From SIG299 sp051880375 (lineage in GTDB: Bacteria > Bacillota > Clostridia > Lachnospirales > Lachnospiraceae), in NCBI GenBank assembly GCA_051880375.1, contig JBJENV010000076.1:1-64000 (forward strand): 64,000 bases of DNA, read 5' to 3'. Numbering within the stretch: the first letter of the stretch is position 1; every line of letters begins with the position of its first letter. The translations under genes were made by a program, and so were the position numbers. The notes under the pieces were generated by a model. The model was not told the origin of the DNA. It was given only the letters and a program-made list of their open reading frames with translations, and did no database searches. This document shows positions 7,905-17,419 of the stretch, one piece after another.

Positions 7905-10424
7905 TCACCCTAATTCCTGAATAAGGTTCTTCGCTTCCCGGACGGTGTCCCTATACAGTCTCATAACAACATCATGATGCTCTTTTATAAATGCCTTATT
8001 CTCTTCCACATGATCAGACTCCCGGATTGCTCTTCCTGCGTATTCCAATTCCTTTGCGGCTTGCGACAGCTGCTCCCCACCGATATTTAACGAGGTGGAT
8101 TTCAACGCGTGTACAAAAACCGTGTAGTTATTCCAGTCCTCCGTGTGATATGCCTCTTCTATCTTTGCAGTATGTTCATCGTAGCCGTTACAGTATAATT
8201 CGAGCATTTCTTTGTAGAATTCCGTGCTGCCGACGCAATACTGCACTCCCAGTTCTTTATTTATGTAAGACTGCGTATTCTGCTCTCCTGTCTGGAAATT
8301 ATCGCTGCTGTTTTCTTTCCCCTGACCTGACAGAATGACCTTATCCTGAGGAATATACTGCAGCAGCATAGCTTCCAGTTTTGCTCCTTCAATTGGCTTG
8401 GATAAATAATCCGAGAAACCTGCTTTTATATATTCCTCTTTGGCACCCACGATGGCATTGGCAGTCAATGCAATGACAGGTACCGAGTTACACAGATTTT
8501 CAGACTGTTTCAATCCGGCAAGTGTTTCAAAACCATCCATTTCCGGCATCATATGGTCGAGTAAAATCACATCGAACGATTCTTTTGTTACAAGCTCAAG
8601 ACATTCCTTACCACTCATGCACGTTGTAACCTGTATGCCCGTACTTTTCAAAAGACCTTTTACAACTGCCAGATTCATCTCATTGTCATCTACCACCAGT
8701 ACCTTCGCACTTGGCGCAAGAAAGCTCTCTTTGTACTCCTTTTCCTGTCCTGCCATAGCTTCAAACTTCAGCCTGAAATCGCCGATAGGGCTGTCATTGA
8801 TTACCTCCTGCGGAAGATAAACAGTAAACACAGAGCCTTTTCCGTATTCACTGGAAACCTCCATGCGTCCGTTCATTTGCTTCACTAAATTATGGGTAAT
8901 GGCGAGTCCAAGTCCGGTACCTTCTATGTTACGGTTTTGTTCCAGATCCAATCTCTGAAAACCACCAAAAAGCTTATTCAAATCTTCCTTTTTGATACCG
9001 ATTCCGCTATCCGTCACCTGCATTTTAAGAGTAAATGCATTTTCCTCCCGGATTCCTTCTACAAAGAGCTTCACCATCCCCTGTTTGGTATATTTCACAG
9101 CATTATTTAAAATATTCACTATAATCTGTCGGTTACGGACCTCATCACCGTAAAGAACAGACGGCAGCTTCGAATCTATCTCCACCTGAAAATCAAGCTG
9201 TTTCTGTTTTGCTTTCATGCTTATCATAGTTACGACATCATGAAAGAAAACTGCTGCCTCATAAGGTGCCGGGACAATCTCCATCTTGCCCGCTTCTATC
9301 TTTGAAAAGTCCAGTATGTCATTAATCAGCGATAACAAAGTTTTACTGGCACTTTGAATATTCGCTGCATACTCCCTGATTTCCTTATCCTTGCTTTCCC
9401 GAAGTACCATTTCATTCATACCCATGATTGCATTGATTGGAGTACGGATTTCATGGGACATATTCGCAAGAAAATCACTCTTTGCATGATTTGCCTGCTC
9501 TGCTATATTTTTCGCCTCTCTAAGCTCATCGCTTTCTCTCACTTTTTCTTCTGCGCTGAGCAGGTACACCATGCCAACCGCAAACATCAGTATCAGTAAT
9601 CCAAATACCCATAAAATCAGCGCTGTAATCATTGTAATTCCATCCGCTGCTACTGCCTCCGGTACCGTACCTGTCAAATACAGACCCAGCTGCTTTACTT
9701 CTGATACAAACAGGAAATGTCCGCCTTCGCTATCCTTGTAATAAACCGCTGCAGCCGTATCAATATTCATTTTTTCTGATACTTCCGATAACCCTGTTCG
9801 CACGGCATCCGAATTCAGAAACTCTGTTGCAGAAAGCTGCGAATCGGAGAAAGGAATTACCACCTGCCCCCCCTGGTCTACAATGGCTACCGCACCTTGT
9901 CCGCTGTAGCAGGTAACGCCAAACTTGCTGAGCAAAACACTGTCGTCGTATAGCTTATACAGAACATACTTCACGTTATCTTCATCGTAAATGGGTGTTG
10001 TAAAAAGAATTCCCTGTCCAGCTTTATAGCAGACTGCGGAATGTCCCCGAAACGCCTTCTGTATTCCCGGAAAATCTGCGAAATCCAAAGGTCTGCCTGT
10101 CAAGGCTGTTCCGTCAAGGCAAAGAATCCCCATTGCCACATTCTCATTGGCACCGATGACAATCTTAAGAATTTCCGTATTCACTTCTGCATCCGTTGAA
10201 ATGTTTTTTGCAGTGCTCTCCAAATTGTGTATCTCTAATTCAAACTGTTCCAAAGAAAGAGCAGCCAGGGTTTTTGCCTGCTCTGTGACCTGTTTTTCCG
10301 TGTAGCTTTGCAGCAGGCTTTTCAATCTGAAATTCATTAATACACCTACACCGCTCATAATCATGATAACGATAATCAGCACTGCAATCACTCTGCGTTT
10401 TCCGTTTATCCATTTACTAATCAT
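7905..10424 (-). CDS. Hybrid sensor histidine kinase with CACHE-like sensor, receiver and HPt domains
   Basis: 839 residues. Two membrane segments (12-30, 262-290) flank an extracytoplasmic domain of about 230 residues that looks like a double CACHE sensor. Then HisKA NMSHEIRTPIN (His324), HATPase (DSGIGI, GTGLGL), receiver ILLDHMMPEMDG (Asp623) and HPt HALKSTS (His772). The start codon overlaps the end of the upstream binding-protein gene by 8 nt, so the two are translationally coupled. This supports a functional link between the binding proteins and this kinase. The catalytic part closely resembles the kinase at 3767, pointing to duplication with exchange of the sensor. Confidence 0.92.
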   Translation of the reverse strand: MISKWINGKRRVIAVLIIVIMIMSGVGVLMNFRLKSLLQSYTEKQVTEQAKTLAALSLEQFELEIHNLESTAKNISTDAEVNTEILKIVIGANENVAMGILCLDGTALTGRPLDFADFPGIQKAFRGHSAVCYKAGQGILFTTPIYDEDNVKYVLYKLYDDSVLLSKFGVTCYSGQGAVAIVDQGGQVVIPFSDSQLSATEFLNSDAVRTGLSEVSEKMNIDTAAAVYYKDSEGGHFLFVSEVKQLGLYLTGTVPEAVAADGITMITALILWVFGLLILMFAVGMVYLLSAEEKVRESDELREAKNIAEQANHAKSDFLANMSHEIRTPINAIMGMNEMVLRESKDKEIREYAANIQSASKTLLSLINDILDFSKIEAGKMEIVPAPYEAAVFFHDVVTMISMKAKQKQLDFQVEIDSKLPSVLYGDEVRNRQIIVNILNNAVKYTKQGMVKLFVEGIREENAFTLKMQVTDSGIGIKKEDLNKLFGGFQRLDLEQNRNIEGTGLGLAITHNLVKQMNGRMEVSSEYGKGSVFTVYLPQEVINDSPIGDFRLKFEAMAGQEKEYKESFLAPSAKVLVVDDNEMNLAVVKGLLKSTGIQVTTCMSGKECLELVTKESFDVILLDHMMPEMDGFETLAGLKQSENLCNSVPVIALTANAIVGAKEEYIKAGFSDYLSKPIEGAKLEAMLLQYIPQDKVILSGQGKENSSDNFQTGEQNTQSYINKELGVQYCVGSTEFYKEMLELYCNGYDEHTAKIEEAYHTEDWNNYTVFVHALKSTSLNIGGEQLSQAAKELEYAGRAIRESDHVEENKAFIKEHHDVVMRLYRDTVREAKNLIQELG

Positions 10425-11514
10425 AGAATTCTACGCCCTCAACGTACCAGTCAAACTGCTCCAATAAAATTTCATCCCGAATCGCCTGATTTTCCTTACA
10501 CCGAAGGTTCCCTTCATTGTCATATATCACTCCCGAAAAGACATCCTGCCCGGCTAATATTTCATTCGTTGCCCGGATAACTTCTGCCTTTATGTCTTCT
10601 GAAACAGCAGCAGAAAAATCAGTCAGCTTCACCGCATTTTCATCTATGCCTACCCAATATATCTTGATATCTGCTGAATTTCCTCTCAAATACTGTCTGA
10701 TGATTGCCTCATAGGTCAGTTCCCAGTCTCCCACAACCGCCGTCAGGTATTTATCAGAACAGTTTTCCAGACTCTGATGGTAACCAATCGAATAAATCCC
10801 TGCTTTTTCTGCTTCTTCTGCCACATAAGCCTGATTTTGATGATAAGTGATGACATCCACTCCTTTATGTTCGATGAGATTGTCTGCCTGTCTTCTTTCT
10901 TCTTCCTCGTTGTCCCATGCATTACTCCATGCCACCGTAACAACTGCATCCGGATTCACCCGTCTTACTCCTAACGTAAATGCACTGATTCCACGATTCA
11001 CTTCACTGGTCGGCATAGCTGCCACATAGCCAATCTGATTTGTTTTTGTCTGCATTCCTGCTACAATTCCTGCCAGATAACGTGCCTGATATATTCTGGG
11101 AAAATAGGAGGTTACATTATCTGCGTGATAGTCAAAGGAATTATTATAAAAGGAAACCTCCGGATATTTTTCTATGATATCCTTCACTTCCTCTGCATAA
11201 CCATAGCTTGACAAAATTATCATCCTGCATCCCTGACTCACAAGCTCTTCTATTGCCGGTCCGCATTTTCCCGTAAACTCTTTTATGTTTTCTTTTACGA
11301 AAAGCTCCACATTCAAATTATTGCAGGCTGCTGACACTCCTTTATAATGCATCCCGTTCCAGCCTTCTTCCCCAATGCTTCCCGTCATGATAAAGCCGAT
11401 TTTCTCTTTTCTAGAGAATGTTTTTCCCATAAAAAGCAGTACTGTAACCAAAATTGCCAGCAATGCTCCAAGCACAATCAATAATGCAATTCGTTTTTCC
11501 TTATTCAGCTTCAT
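10417..11514 (-). CDS. BMP/Med-type substrate-binding protein, membrane anchored
   Basis: 365 residues. After a cytoplasmic stretch and one hydrophobic anchor (9-29) comes a BMP/PnrA-like periplasmic-binding fold: IGFIMTGSIGEEGWN, ARYLAGIVAGMQT, IGYVAAMPTSEVNRGISAFTLG and a terminal DNEGN/W-YVEG block. There is no lipobox cysteine, so it should stay as an anchored protein rather than a lipoprotein. BMP proteins normally feed nucleosides to ABC importers, but no permease or ATPase is nearby. Coupling to the kinase gene suggests it is an accessory sensor. It overlaps the upstream paralogue by 14 nt. Confidence 0.85.
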   Translation of the reverse strand: MKLNKEKRIALLIVLGALLAILVTVLLFMGKTFSRKEKIGFIMTGSIGEEGWNGMHYKGVSAACNNLNVELFVKENIKEFTGKCGPAIEELVSQGCRMIILSSYGYAEEVKDIIEKYPEVSFYNNSFDYHADNVTSYFPRIYQARYLAGIVAGMQTKTNQIGYVAAMPTSEVNRGISAFTLGVRRVNPDAVVTVAWSNAWDNEEEERRQADNLIEHKGVDVITYHQNQAYVAEEAEKAGIYSIGYHQSLENCSDKYLTAVVGDWELTYEAIIRQYLRGNSADIKIYWVGIDENAVKLTDFSAAVSEDIKAEVIRATNEILAGQDVFSGVIYDNEGNLRCKENQAIRDEILLEQFDWYVEGVEFYD

Positions 11515-12601
11515 CTATCACTACCCCCTCTACGTACCAGAAGAAATCATTTAACATGCTGTCATCTGTCATGCTTTGTCCTTCCTTTACTCTTACCTTC
11601 CCCTCATTATCCGTAATCGGTCCATAAAACACATCAAAGGTTCCGCTCATTAAACGCAACCTTTCTTCTTCCACCTTTTCTGCTATTTCCGGTTTTACAT
11701 TCTCTGTAAAAGGTGCCAGATCCACAATGCCGGTTTCCACTCCTTCCCAATAATGAATGCCCTGAAACTTTCCCTGCAAACACTCTAAAATTCTCGGTTC
11801 GTAGAAATTTTCCCAGTTCCAGATTGGGGCGGTCAGATAGGTGTCCGGAAACTGTTCACTGTTATCCACATTATAGCCAATCGTCCATATTCCGTTTTCA
11901 TCCGCAATTTTCAAAGGTGACATTGCATCCGTGTGCATGGCAAGCACATCAATATTGTGCTCTCCTATCAATTCATTTGTCGCCTTTGCATTCTCTTCTT
12001 CTCCTACCCATGAATTGCTCCACTTTACATAAACAGTTGCTTCCGGATTTACCAGCCGGACTCCCAGCGTAAAAGCATTGATTCCTCTGTTTACCTCTGC
12101 AATCGGAAAAGCTGCCACATACCCGATCTCATTCGTTTCTGTCTGCATTCCTGCCACAATTCCGCTTAAATACCGCATCTGATAGATTCGTCCAAAATAA
12201 GTAGCCAGATTATCTGATTCTTCCACACCGGTTGCATGGAAGAAATAAATCTCGGGATGCTCTTTTGCACACTTTAATTCCCATTCGCCATAGCCAAAAG
12301 AATTACATATGATAATTTTACATCCGTCTGCAATTAAGCTCTCTATTATTTCCACACAGTTCTCATTCTCCGGAATCTCTTCTTTGTATATCACATTCAG
12401 GTTCAATTCCCTTGCACTGATCTCCATTCCGTTGTAATGAGACTCACCCCAGCTATGGTCATCCAGCTTACCGTTTAAGATAAAACCGACCTTCGTTTGC
12501 GTCTTTGTAACATCCGTTTCCTGCTGTTTACTGTGTATCAAAAAAATACCTGCAACAATGATACCTACGAATATCAGTATTGTCGTCAAAATCTTTTTCA
12601 T
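11501..12601 (-). CDS. BMP/Med-type substrate-binding protein, paralogue
   Basis: 366 residues, clearly similar to its downstream neighbour over the whole length (KVGFILNGKLDDHSWGESHYNG, RYLSGIVAGMQTETNEIGYVAA, EVNRGINAFTLGVRLVNPEA). It too has one uncleaved-looking N-terminal anchor (4-22) and no lipobox. GGAGGAG precedes the ATG. The tandem pair differs most in loops expected to line the ligand cleft, so the two may bind different ligands or form a heterodimer; this is inference. Confidence 0.85.
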   Translation of the reverse strand: MKKILTTILIFVGIIVAGIFLIHSKQQETDVTKTQTKVGFILNGKLDDHSWGESHYNGMEISARELNLNVIYKEEIPENENCVEIIESLIADGCKIIICNSFGYGEWELKCAKEHPEIYFFHATGVEESDNLATYFGRIYQMRYLSGIVAGMQTETNEIGYVAAFPIAEVNRGINAFTLGVRLVNPEATVYVKWSNSWVGEEENAKATNELIGEHNIDVLAMHTDAMSPLKIADENGIWTIGYNVDNSEQFPDTYLTAPIWNWENFYEPRILECLQGKFQGIHYWEGVETGIVDLAPFTENVKPEIAEKVEEERLRLMSGTFDVFYGPITDNEGKVRVKEGQSMTDDSMLNDFFWYVEGVVIDEAE

Positions 12602-12680
12602 TGAGTCTCCTCCAACCGTACTTTCTTTTCATTCTCTGTAAATCAGTAAAATGGCTCAATGGAAAGGGCGATTCCTTCTA

Positions 12681-13043
12681 TCAGTTCAGAACCTTCTCCA
12701 CCCTTTCCAAAAGATCCTTAGGCATATAAGGCTTCTTCACATATCCGGCAGCTCCAAGCATTCCTGCCGTAATCACGGTATCTTCCGTTGCATCTGCTGT
12801 CAGAAATATAACCGGTATGCTTTCAAACTCTTTGTGTTCCCTGATATGCTCCAATGTCTTGATACCGTTCATAACCGGCATCTCAACGTCCAGCAAAATC
12901 AGGTCCACAGATTTGCTCTGCAGAAGTGATAAGCACTCCATGCCGGAGGATGCGGTTATCACCCAATAACGATTCTGCTCCAGCACAAATCTCGCCATCT
13001 TTAAATTCATTGCATCGTCATCCACAACTAATATTGTCTTCAT
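12681..13043 (-). CDS. Single-domain response regulator (CheY-like)
   Basis: 120 residues from the ATG at 13043 (GGAG 6 nt upstream); an in-frame ATG at 13055 abuts the ribosome site. A lone receiver: TILVVDDDAMN, acceptor Asp in ILLDVEMPVMNG, the conserved Thr in FLTADA and Lys in VKKPY. There is no output domain, so it acts as a phosphate shuttle or protein-binding switch. It sits between the LuxR gene and the binding-protein genes, and could carry phosphate from either HPt domain. Confidence 0.9.
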   Translation of the reverse strand: MKTILVVDDDAMNLKMARFVLEQNRYWVITASSGMECLSLLQSKSVDLILLDVEMPVMNGIKTLEHIREHKEFESIPVIFLTADATEDTVITAGMLGAAGYVKKPYMPKDLLERVEKVLN

Positions 13044-13073
13044 ATTTTTCTCCATCCTTTCCTGAATTCTGCT

Positions 13074-15527
13074 TTAAAGCAGTTTCCGTTTTCTGGCTTC
13101 TGTCACCGCAGCAGCCTTATTGTTTACACCCAGTTTTTTATACGTTTCTTGATTGTAATATTTTACTCCGGCTTTGGACAGTCCGAGCTGTTCTGCAATT
13201 TTTTCCACAGACATGCCTTCCGCCTGAAAACGCAGGATTTTCAGTGCCTTATCGCTCAAAATCACATTTCCCTCCTGCTTTTCCTTCAGATAAGCCGGGT
13301 AAAAGCCTGCCATCTGTTCACATTCCTTCATAACCTGCTTTTTAAAATCCGTATCTTTCCAAGTCACCGTACCGGCTTTGAAAAGCTCCCGGAGTGCTAC
13401 TCCTTCTCTTGTCAGAATCCGCACGAAGTGATAATCCTCTGCTCTTGTCACCGCTTCCTGCAAAGTCTCCTGCCAGCCTTCTTTTCCTATACGGTACAGG
13501 GCAATGGCTTTCAGCAGCATTACTTCTATTGTTATGTAGGTCCTGTGCATTTTTTCTGCATAGAAATACAGCTTGTCCAGTAAAAGCAGTGCCTTTTCTT
13601 TCCGTCCGGCCGCCAGATATACCCGCACCTTGGTCAGGTAACGGTATCGTTCCAAGCAGTTAAACTCTGCATCCTCATCCGGCGCTTCCTCCAGCCACTG
13701 ATACGCATCACTGATTCTTCCGGTATATAAATCCATTCTTACCGACATGGCACGGATATTCGGTAAGAGCTTCGGTGCTTCCTGTTCTGCCACCTGTCGA
13801 AAGCTCTCCAGCATATCCATGGCATCCTCCATCCGGTTATTGAGCATGGACAGCTGCGTTAAAATTCCTACTGCCACAAAGACCTGCTCCGTCTTTCCGC
13901 CGCTTTCCGCCTGCATCCTTCCCCTGCCTGCGAGAGCTGCTACTTCATAATCGTCCCCGCCCTTTTCAAAAAAGCTTTCTGCAAGGGCAATATCCACCAA
14001 CCCTTTTCCATATCTGCCAAGCACCAGAGTTATGACCTTTCCGATGGTCTTTGCCAGTTCCTTATCCTTTCTGCTCCATTCACAAAAATCCTTTCCTCCG
14101 TTCATCATAGAGGGAAGATTGCTGGTAACGGAGAATTCCGGCAAAACCATCTTTCTTTCTGTCAGAAGCACTCCCGCCTGCTTTAACAGGTCTGTCATCC
14201 GAACGGTTCCTCTTTGCGGCAGAGCAATGTCCAGATATAAAAGTCTGGCTTCTGCTTCTCTTTTCATGCCTCCGGTCTTTTCTTTTGCATAGGAAAGAAG
14301 TTCCTGATACCAGCGCTCACTTTCTTCTTCATTCAAAAGCAGGGACTGTAACATACTCATCCCGGCCATTAACTCCACACTGTCCTTTATCTTTTCTTCC
14401 GGAAGTGCCAGATAGTAGCGTCTCAGTTCAAAATACTCTCCCGATGCCGGATTTCTTCGCATGTTCTCAATTAATATCCGGGAAATGCCCTCTTCGCTGT
14501 GGCACATTTCATACATTCTAAGTGCTTCCCGCACATTTCCTTCCATTTCATAGCTGTTTCCCGCACTGTAATACAATTCCTTGAGATAATCCTGTGAATA
14601 TTTCCCAGAAATCCTCCGACGCATGGAATATTTCATGGGAGTTCTCAGTTCATAGATGCTCCGTTCGTTCTCCCTGCGTTCCATCAGGAAGCTCCCCATC
14701 TCCTGCGCCTTCTGAATCAGCTTCCCTGCATCTTTTTTCTTTGTTAGCTGCTGCGCCATCTGTAAGTCGAACTGTTCCACAATGGATACCGCCTCCAGAA
14801 ACTCCTGCAGTTCCACACTCCACTGGTCATACACATGGACTTCGGCATAATCCCACAAATCCTTTCTGGATTCCTCAATGGCACGAAGCTCTGCACCTTC
14901 TCTGTCCTTTGCGTTTTCTTCCTCCGGAATACTCTTTAGCCTCATCACCACAATCCGAAGATACAGAGGGTGCCCATTGCCCAGTTCCCGTATTCTTTTA
15001 CATGCAGCTTCTGTAGGAGACAACTCCCATTTCTCCAGGTATTTCTCCTGCTCCTGTTCTGTCAGGCACAACGCTTCTTCCCCGATTGTCACAAAAACAT
15101 ACCGGACAAAGACGGATTTTAACCATTTCGGCACCGGAGCTCTGGAAATCAGAATCAGCCAGACATCCTTTCTGGCGCTCAGTTTCTCTATCAGCTGCCC
15201 GCAGGCGCTTCGATCCTCCTGCGTTTCCAGCAGATGCAAATCATCTATCACAAGAATCGTCTGTGCATTTAATGTTTCATGTTCCGCATCTGCTTTCTCC
15301 GGCACCGCCCCGGATATCTCCGCAATTCCGGTATCGGCTACCGAAGCATAATAGTAACGTTTTCTGGCAAAAAAGTCCGCCGCAAAGGAGGTCTTGCCGG
15401 TTCCCGAAGCACCGTAGATATATACCGTCTGCCGGGTATTCTGGGCCGCCTTCATCTGCTCCCATGCCGCCCGCGGTCGCACATAGTATGCATCTGCAAC
15501 CGGCTTATGTAGTTTTTTCTCCGACAT
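13074..15527 (-). CDS. STAND ATPase, MalT-like LuxR family transcriptional regulator
   Basis: 817 residues from the ATG at 15527 (AAGGAG, spacing 6). Order: P-loop GASGTGKTS (39-47), Walker B ILVIDDLHLL (91-100), GHPLYLR, a long helical TPR-like middle region, and a LuxR-type helix-turn-helix at the end (LSDKALKILRFQAEG, KIAEQLGLSKAGVKYYNQ). This is the MalT/LAL plan, where ligand and ATP trigger oligomerisation and DNA binding. It has no receiver domain. Its position at the head of the operon suggests autoregulation or control by the downstream sensors. Confidence 0.9.
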   Translation of the reverse strand: MSEKKLHKPVADAYYVRPRAAWEQMKAAQNTRQTVYIYGASGTGKTSFAADFFARKRYYYASVADTGIAEISGAVPEKADAEHETLNAQTILVIDDLHLLETQEDRSACGQLIEKLSARKDVWLILISRAPVPKWLKSVFVRYVFVTIGEEALCLTEQEQEKYLEKWELSPTEAACKRIRELGNGHPLYLRIVVMRLKSIPEEENAKDREGAELRAIEESRKDLWDYAEVHVYDQWSVELQEFLEAVSIVEQFDLQMAQQLTKKKDAGKLIQKAQEMGSFLMERRENERSIYELRTPMKYSMRRRISGKYSQDYLKELYYSAGNSYEMEGNVREALRMYEMCHSEEGISRILIENMRRNPASGEYFELRRYYLALPEEKIKDSVELMAGMSMLQSLLLNEEESERWYQELLSYAKEKTGGMKREAEARLLYLDIALPQRGTVRMTDLLKQAGVLLTERKMVLPEFSVTSNLPSMMNGGKDFCEWSRKDKELAKTIGKVITLVLGRYGKGLVDIALAESFFEKGGDDYEVAALAGRGRMQAESGGKTEQVFVAVGILTQLSMLNNRMEDAMDMLESFRQVAEQEAPKLLPNIRAMSVRMDLYTGRISDAYQWLEEAPDEDAEFNCLERYRYLTKVRVYLAAGRKEKALLLLDKLYFYAEKMHRTYITIEVMLLKAIALYRIGKEGWQETLQEAVTRAEDYHFVRILTREGVALRELFKAGTVTWKDTDFKKQVMKECEQMAGFYPAYLKEKQEGNVILSDKALKILRFQAEGMSVEKIAEQLGLSKAGVKYYNQETYKKLGVNNKAAAVTEARKRKLL

Positions 15528-15696
15528 AAAGCTCTCCTTTCCGCACCGATTTCCCGTTATAGTCCGGCAAACCAAACCCTTCATGACCTTGTTTGCCCTA
15601 TTCTATCATATTATACCCGACCGGAGCAATAGAAGTAAACTAGCCAAAAGGATAGACTTATTGATTTAAAGGCCATCTCCTGTCTCTGTTATCTCC

Positions 15697-15726
15697 ATTA
15701 TAACATAGTTGCAATGTTTCTGTCTC
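15697..15726 (-). promoter_or_regulatory. Promoter of the signalling operon
   Basis: On the minus strand, GAGACA (15721-15726), spacer 18, TATAAT (15697-15702). It leaves a leader of about 160 nt before the ATG at 15527. The same intergenic region carries the divergent pyk promoter. Confidence 0.55.
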
Positions 15727-15759
15727 ATCAATATATCAAAATCTTAACGAAAAATAAGA

Positions 15760-15788
15760 TTGATGAAAGCGCTTTCATCTGTTACAAT
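15760..15788 (+). promoter_or_regulatory. pyk promoter overlapping a cre-like operator
   Basis: TTGATG at 15760-15765, spacer 17, TACAAT at 15783-15788. The 14-bp perfect palindrome TGAAAGCGCTTTCA (15764-15777, extending to 18 bp at 15762-15779) fills the spacer. It matches the catabolite-responsive element bound by CcpA or a related LacI-family protein. A site between -35 and -10 should repress. Confidence 0.7.
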
Positions 15789-15875
15789 AAGGAGGGTTTT
15801 CCCGTGGAGAAACATGGGAATACTAATCACATCGGTAACCTATAATGAAAATAGATCAGAAAGAAAGGAAACAGT

Positions 15876-17291
15876 ATGCGAAAAACAAAAATCATCTGTA
15901 CCATCGGACCGGCAAGCGAGAACGAAGAAGTTTTAACCAAAATGTGCGAAGCCGGTATGAACGTGGCAAGACTCAACTTTTCCCACGGCACCCATGAAGA
16001 GCAGCAGAACAAAATCAACCTGATTAAGAAGGTACGTGAAAAGCTGAATCTTCCGATTGCCATTATGTTAGACACCAAAGGGCCGGAATACAGAATCAAG
16101 ACCTTTGAAAACAAGAAGGTGACGCTTGCGGACGGAGCTACCTTTACCTTTACGACAGAAGATATTGTAGGCGATGAAACAAGAGTTTCGGTTACTTATA
16201 AAAATCTCATCAAGGAGCTTTCTGTCGGTGATACTATTCTGGTAAACAACGGTCTTGTCGTGTTTGAAGTAAAAGAGTTAAAGAAAAACGACGCCATTTG
16301 TACCGTAATCAACGGTGGAGAGCTTTCCGACCGTAAGAGCATGAACTTTCCGAATCATGTGTTAAAGCAGGATTATTTAAGCGAGCAGGACAAAAAAGAC
16401 CTCCTGTTCGGTATTCAGAACGGTGTGGACTTTGTGGCTGCATCCTTTGTTTCCACCAAGCAGGATATGCTGGACCTGCGCGGATTTCTCGATGCAAACG
16501 GCGGAGAGGACATTGATGTCATCGCAAAGATTGAAAATCGCTCCGGCATCGACCATATTGAGGAAATCTGCGAGATTGCCAACGGCATTATGATTGCCAG
16601 AGGTGACCTTGGCGTAGAGGTTCCGTTTGTGGAGCTTCCTGCCATTCAGAAGTACCTGATTAATAAGTGCCGTCTGATGGGCACCAGAGTCATTACCGCA
16701 ACGGAAATGTTAGAATCCATGATTCACAATCCGCGCCCGACCAGAGCCGAAATTTCCGACGTGGCAAATGCCGTCTATGACGGTACCTCTGCGGTTATGC
16801 TGTCCGGCGAAACCGCGGCAGGCAGATATCCGGTAGCCGCCGTGAAAAATATGGAAGAGATTGCGGAATATACGGAAAAGGACATCAATTATATCAACCG
16901 TTTCCGCAATACTGAGTTCTCTATCCGTAATAATTTGGATGCCGTTTCCCACGGTACCTGCGCCATGGCGATTGATGTCAATGCCAAATGTATCGTAGCC
17001 AGCTCCATCAGCGGACGCACCGCCAGAATGGTCAGCCGTTTCCGTTGTCCGATGCCGATTGTGGGCATGACAACCTCCGAGCGTGTCTGGAGAAAACTGA
17101 ATTTAAGCTGGGGCGTAACACCGGTATTAAGCGAAGAATTTACTTCTGTGGAGGTCATGTTCTATCACGGCGTTCGTCAGGCAAAAAAGCTTTTTGGTCT
17201 AAAGAGCGGCGACAATGTTGTGCTGACCGGCGGGTTGATTAATGGGCAGACAGGAAACACGGATACGATTAAAATTGAGACGGTGAAGTAA
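15876..17291 (+). CDS. pyk: Pyruvate kinase
   Basis: 471 residues, the usual length of the short form without the extra C-terminal PEP-utiliser domain seen in some Firmicutes. Family motifs are present: KIICTIGPAS, MNVARLNFSHG, DTKGPE, the active-site segment IMIARGDLGVEVP and the ATEMLESMI block. It transfers phosphate from phosphoenolpyruvate to ADP in the last step of glycolysis. AAAGGAA lies 6 nt before the ATG. It is monocistronic with its own promoter, a cre-like operator and a strong terminator. Confidence 0.97.
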   Translation: MRKTKIICTIGPASENEEVLTKMCEAGMNVARLNFSHGTHEEQQNKINLIKKVREKLNLPIAIMLDTKGPEYRIKTFENKKVTLADGATFTFTTEDIVGDETRVSVTYKNLIKELSVGDTILVNNGLVVFEVKELKKNDAICTVINGGELSDRKSMNFPNHVLKQDYLSEQDKKDLLFGIQNGVDFVAASFVSTKQDMLDLRGFLDANGGEDIDVIAKIENRSGIDHIEEICEIANGIMIARGDLGVEVPFVELPAIQKYLINKCRLMGTRVITATEMLESMIHNPRPTRAEISDVANAVYDGTSAVMLSGETAAGRYPVAAVKNMEEIAEYTEKDINYINRFRNTEFSIRNNLDAVSHGTCAMAIDVNAKCIVASSISGRTARMVSRFRCPMPIVGMTTSERVWRKLNLSWGVTPVLSEEFTSVEVMFYHGVRQAKKLFGLKSGDNVVLTGGLINGQTGNTDTIKIETVK

Positions 17292-17299
17292 AAGGAACA

Positions 17300-17351
17300 A
17301 AAATGGCATACAGAAAGGGCTAACACATCGTCCCTTTCTGTATGCCATTTT
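17300..17351. terminator. Intrinsic terminator after pyk, usable on both strands
   Basis: A perfect 20-bp inverted repeat: AAAATGGCATACAGAAAGGG at 17300-17319 and its complement at 17332-17351, with a 12-nt loop. A-rich and T-rich ends let it act for pyk and for any transcript coming the other way. Confidence 0.9.
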
Positions 17352-17419
17352 CCGTTTGCAACTCTAGAAGTAAAGCTGCAGGAATCGTCTTGCTTTCATT
17401 TGTTATAAGCCTGTAGCAC

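Noticed and set aside
10417..12601. Nucleoside ABC importer operon
   Set aside because: No permease or ATPase gene is adjacent and both binding proteins lack a lipobox.
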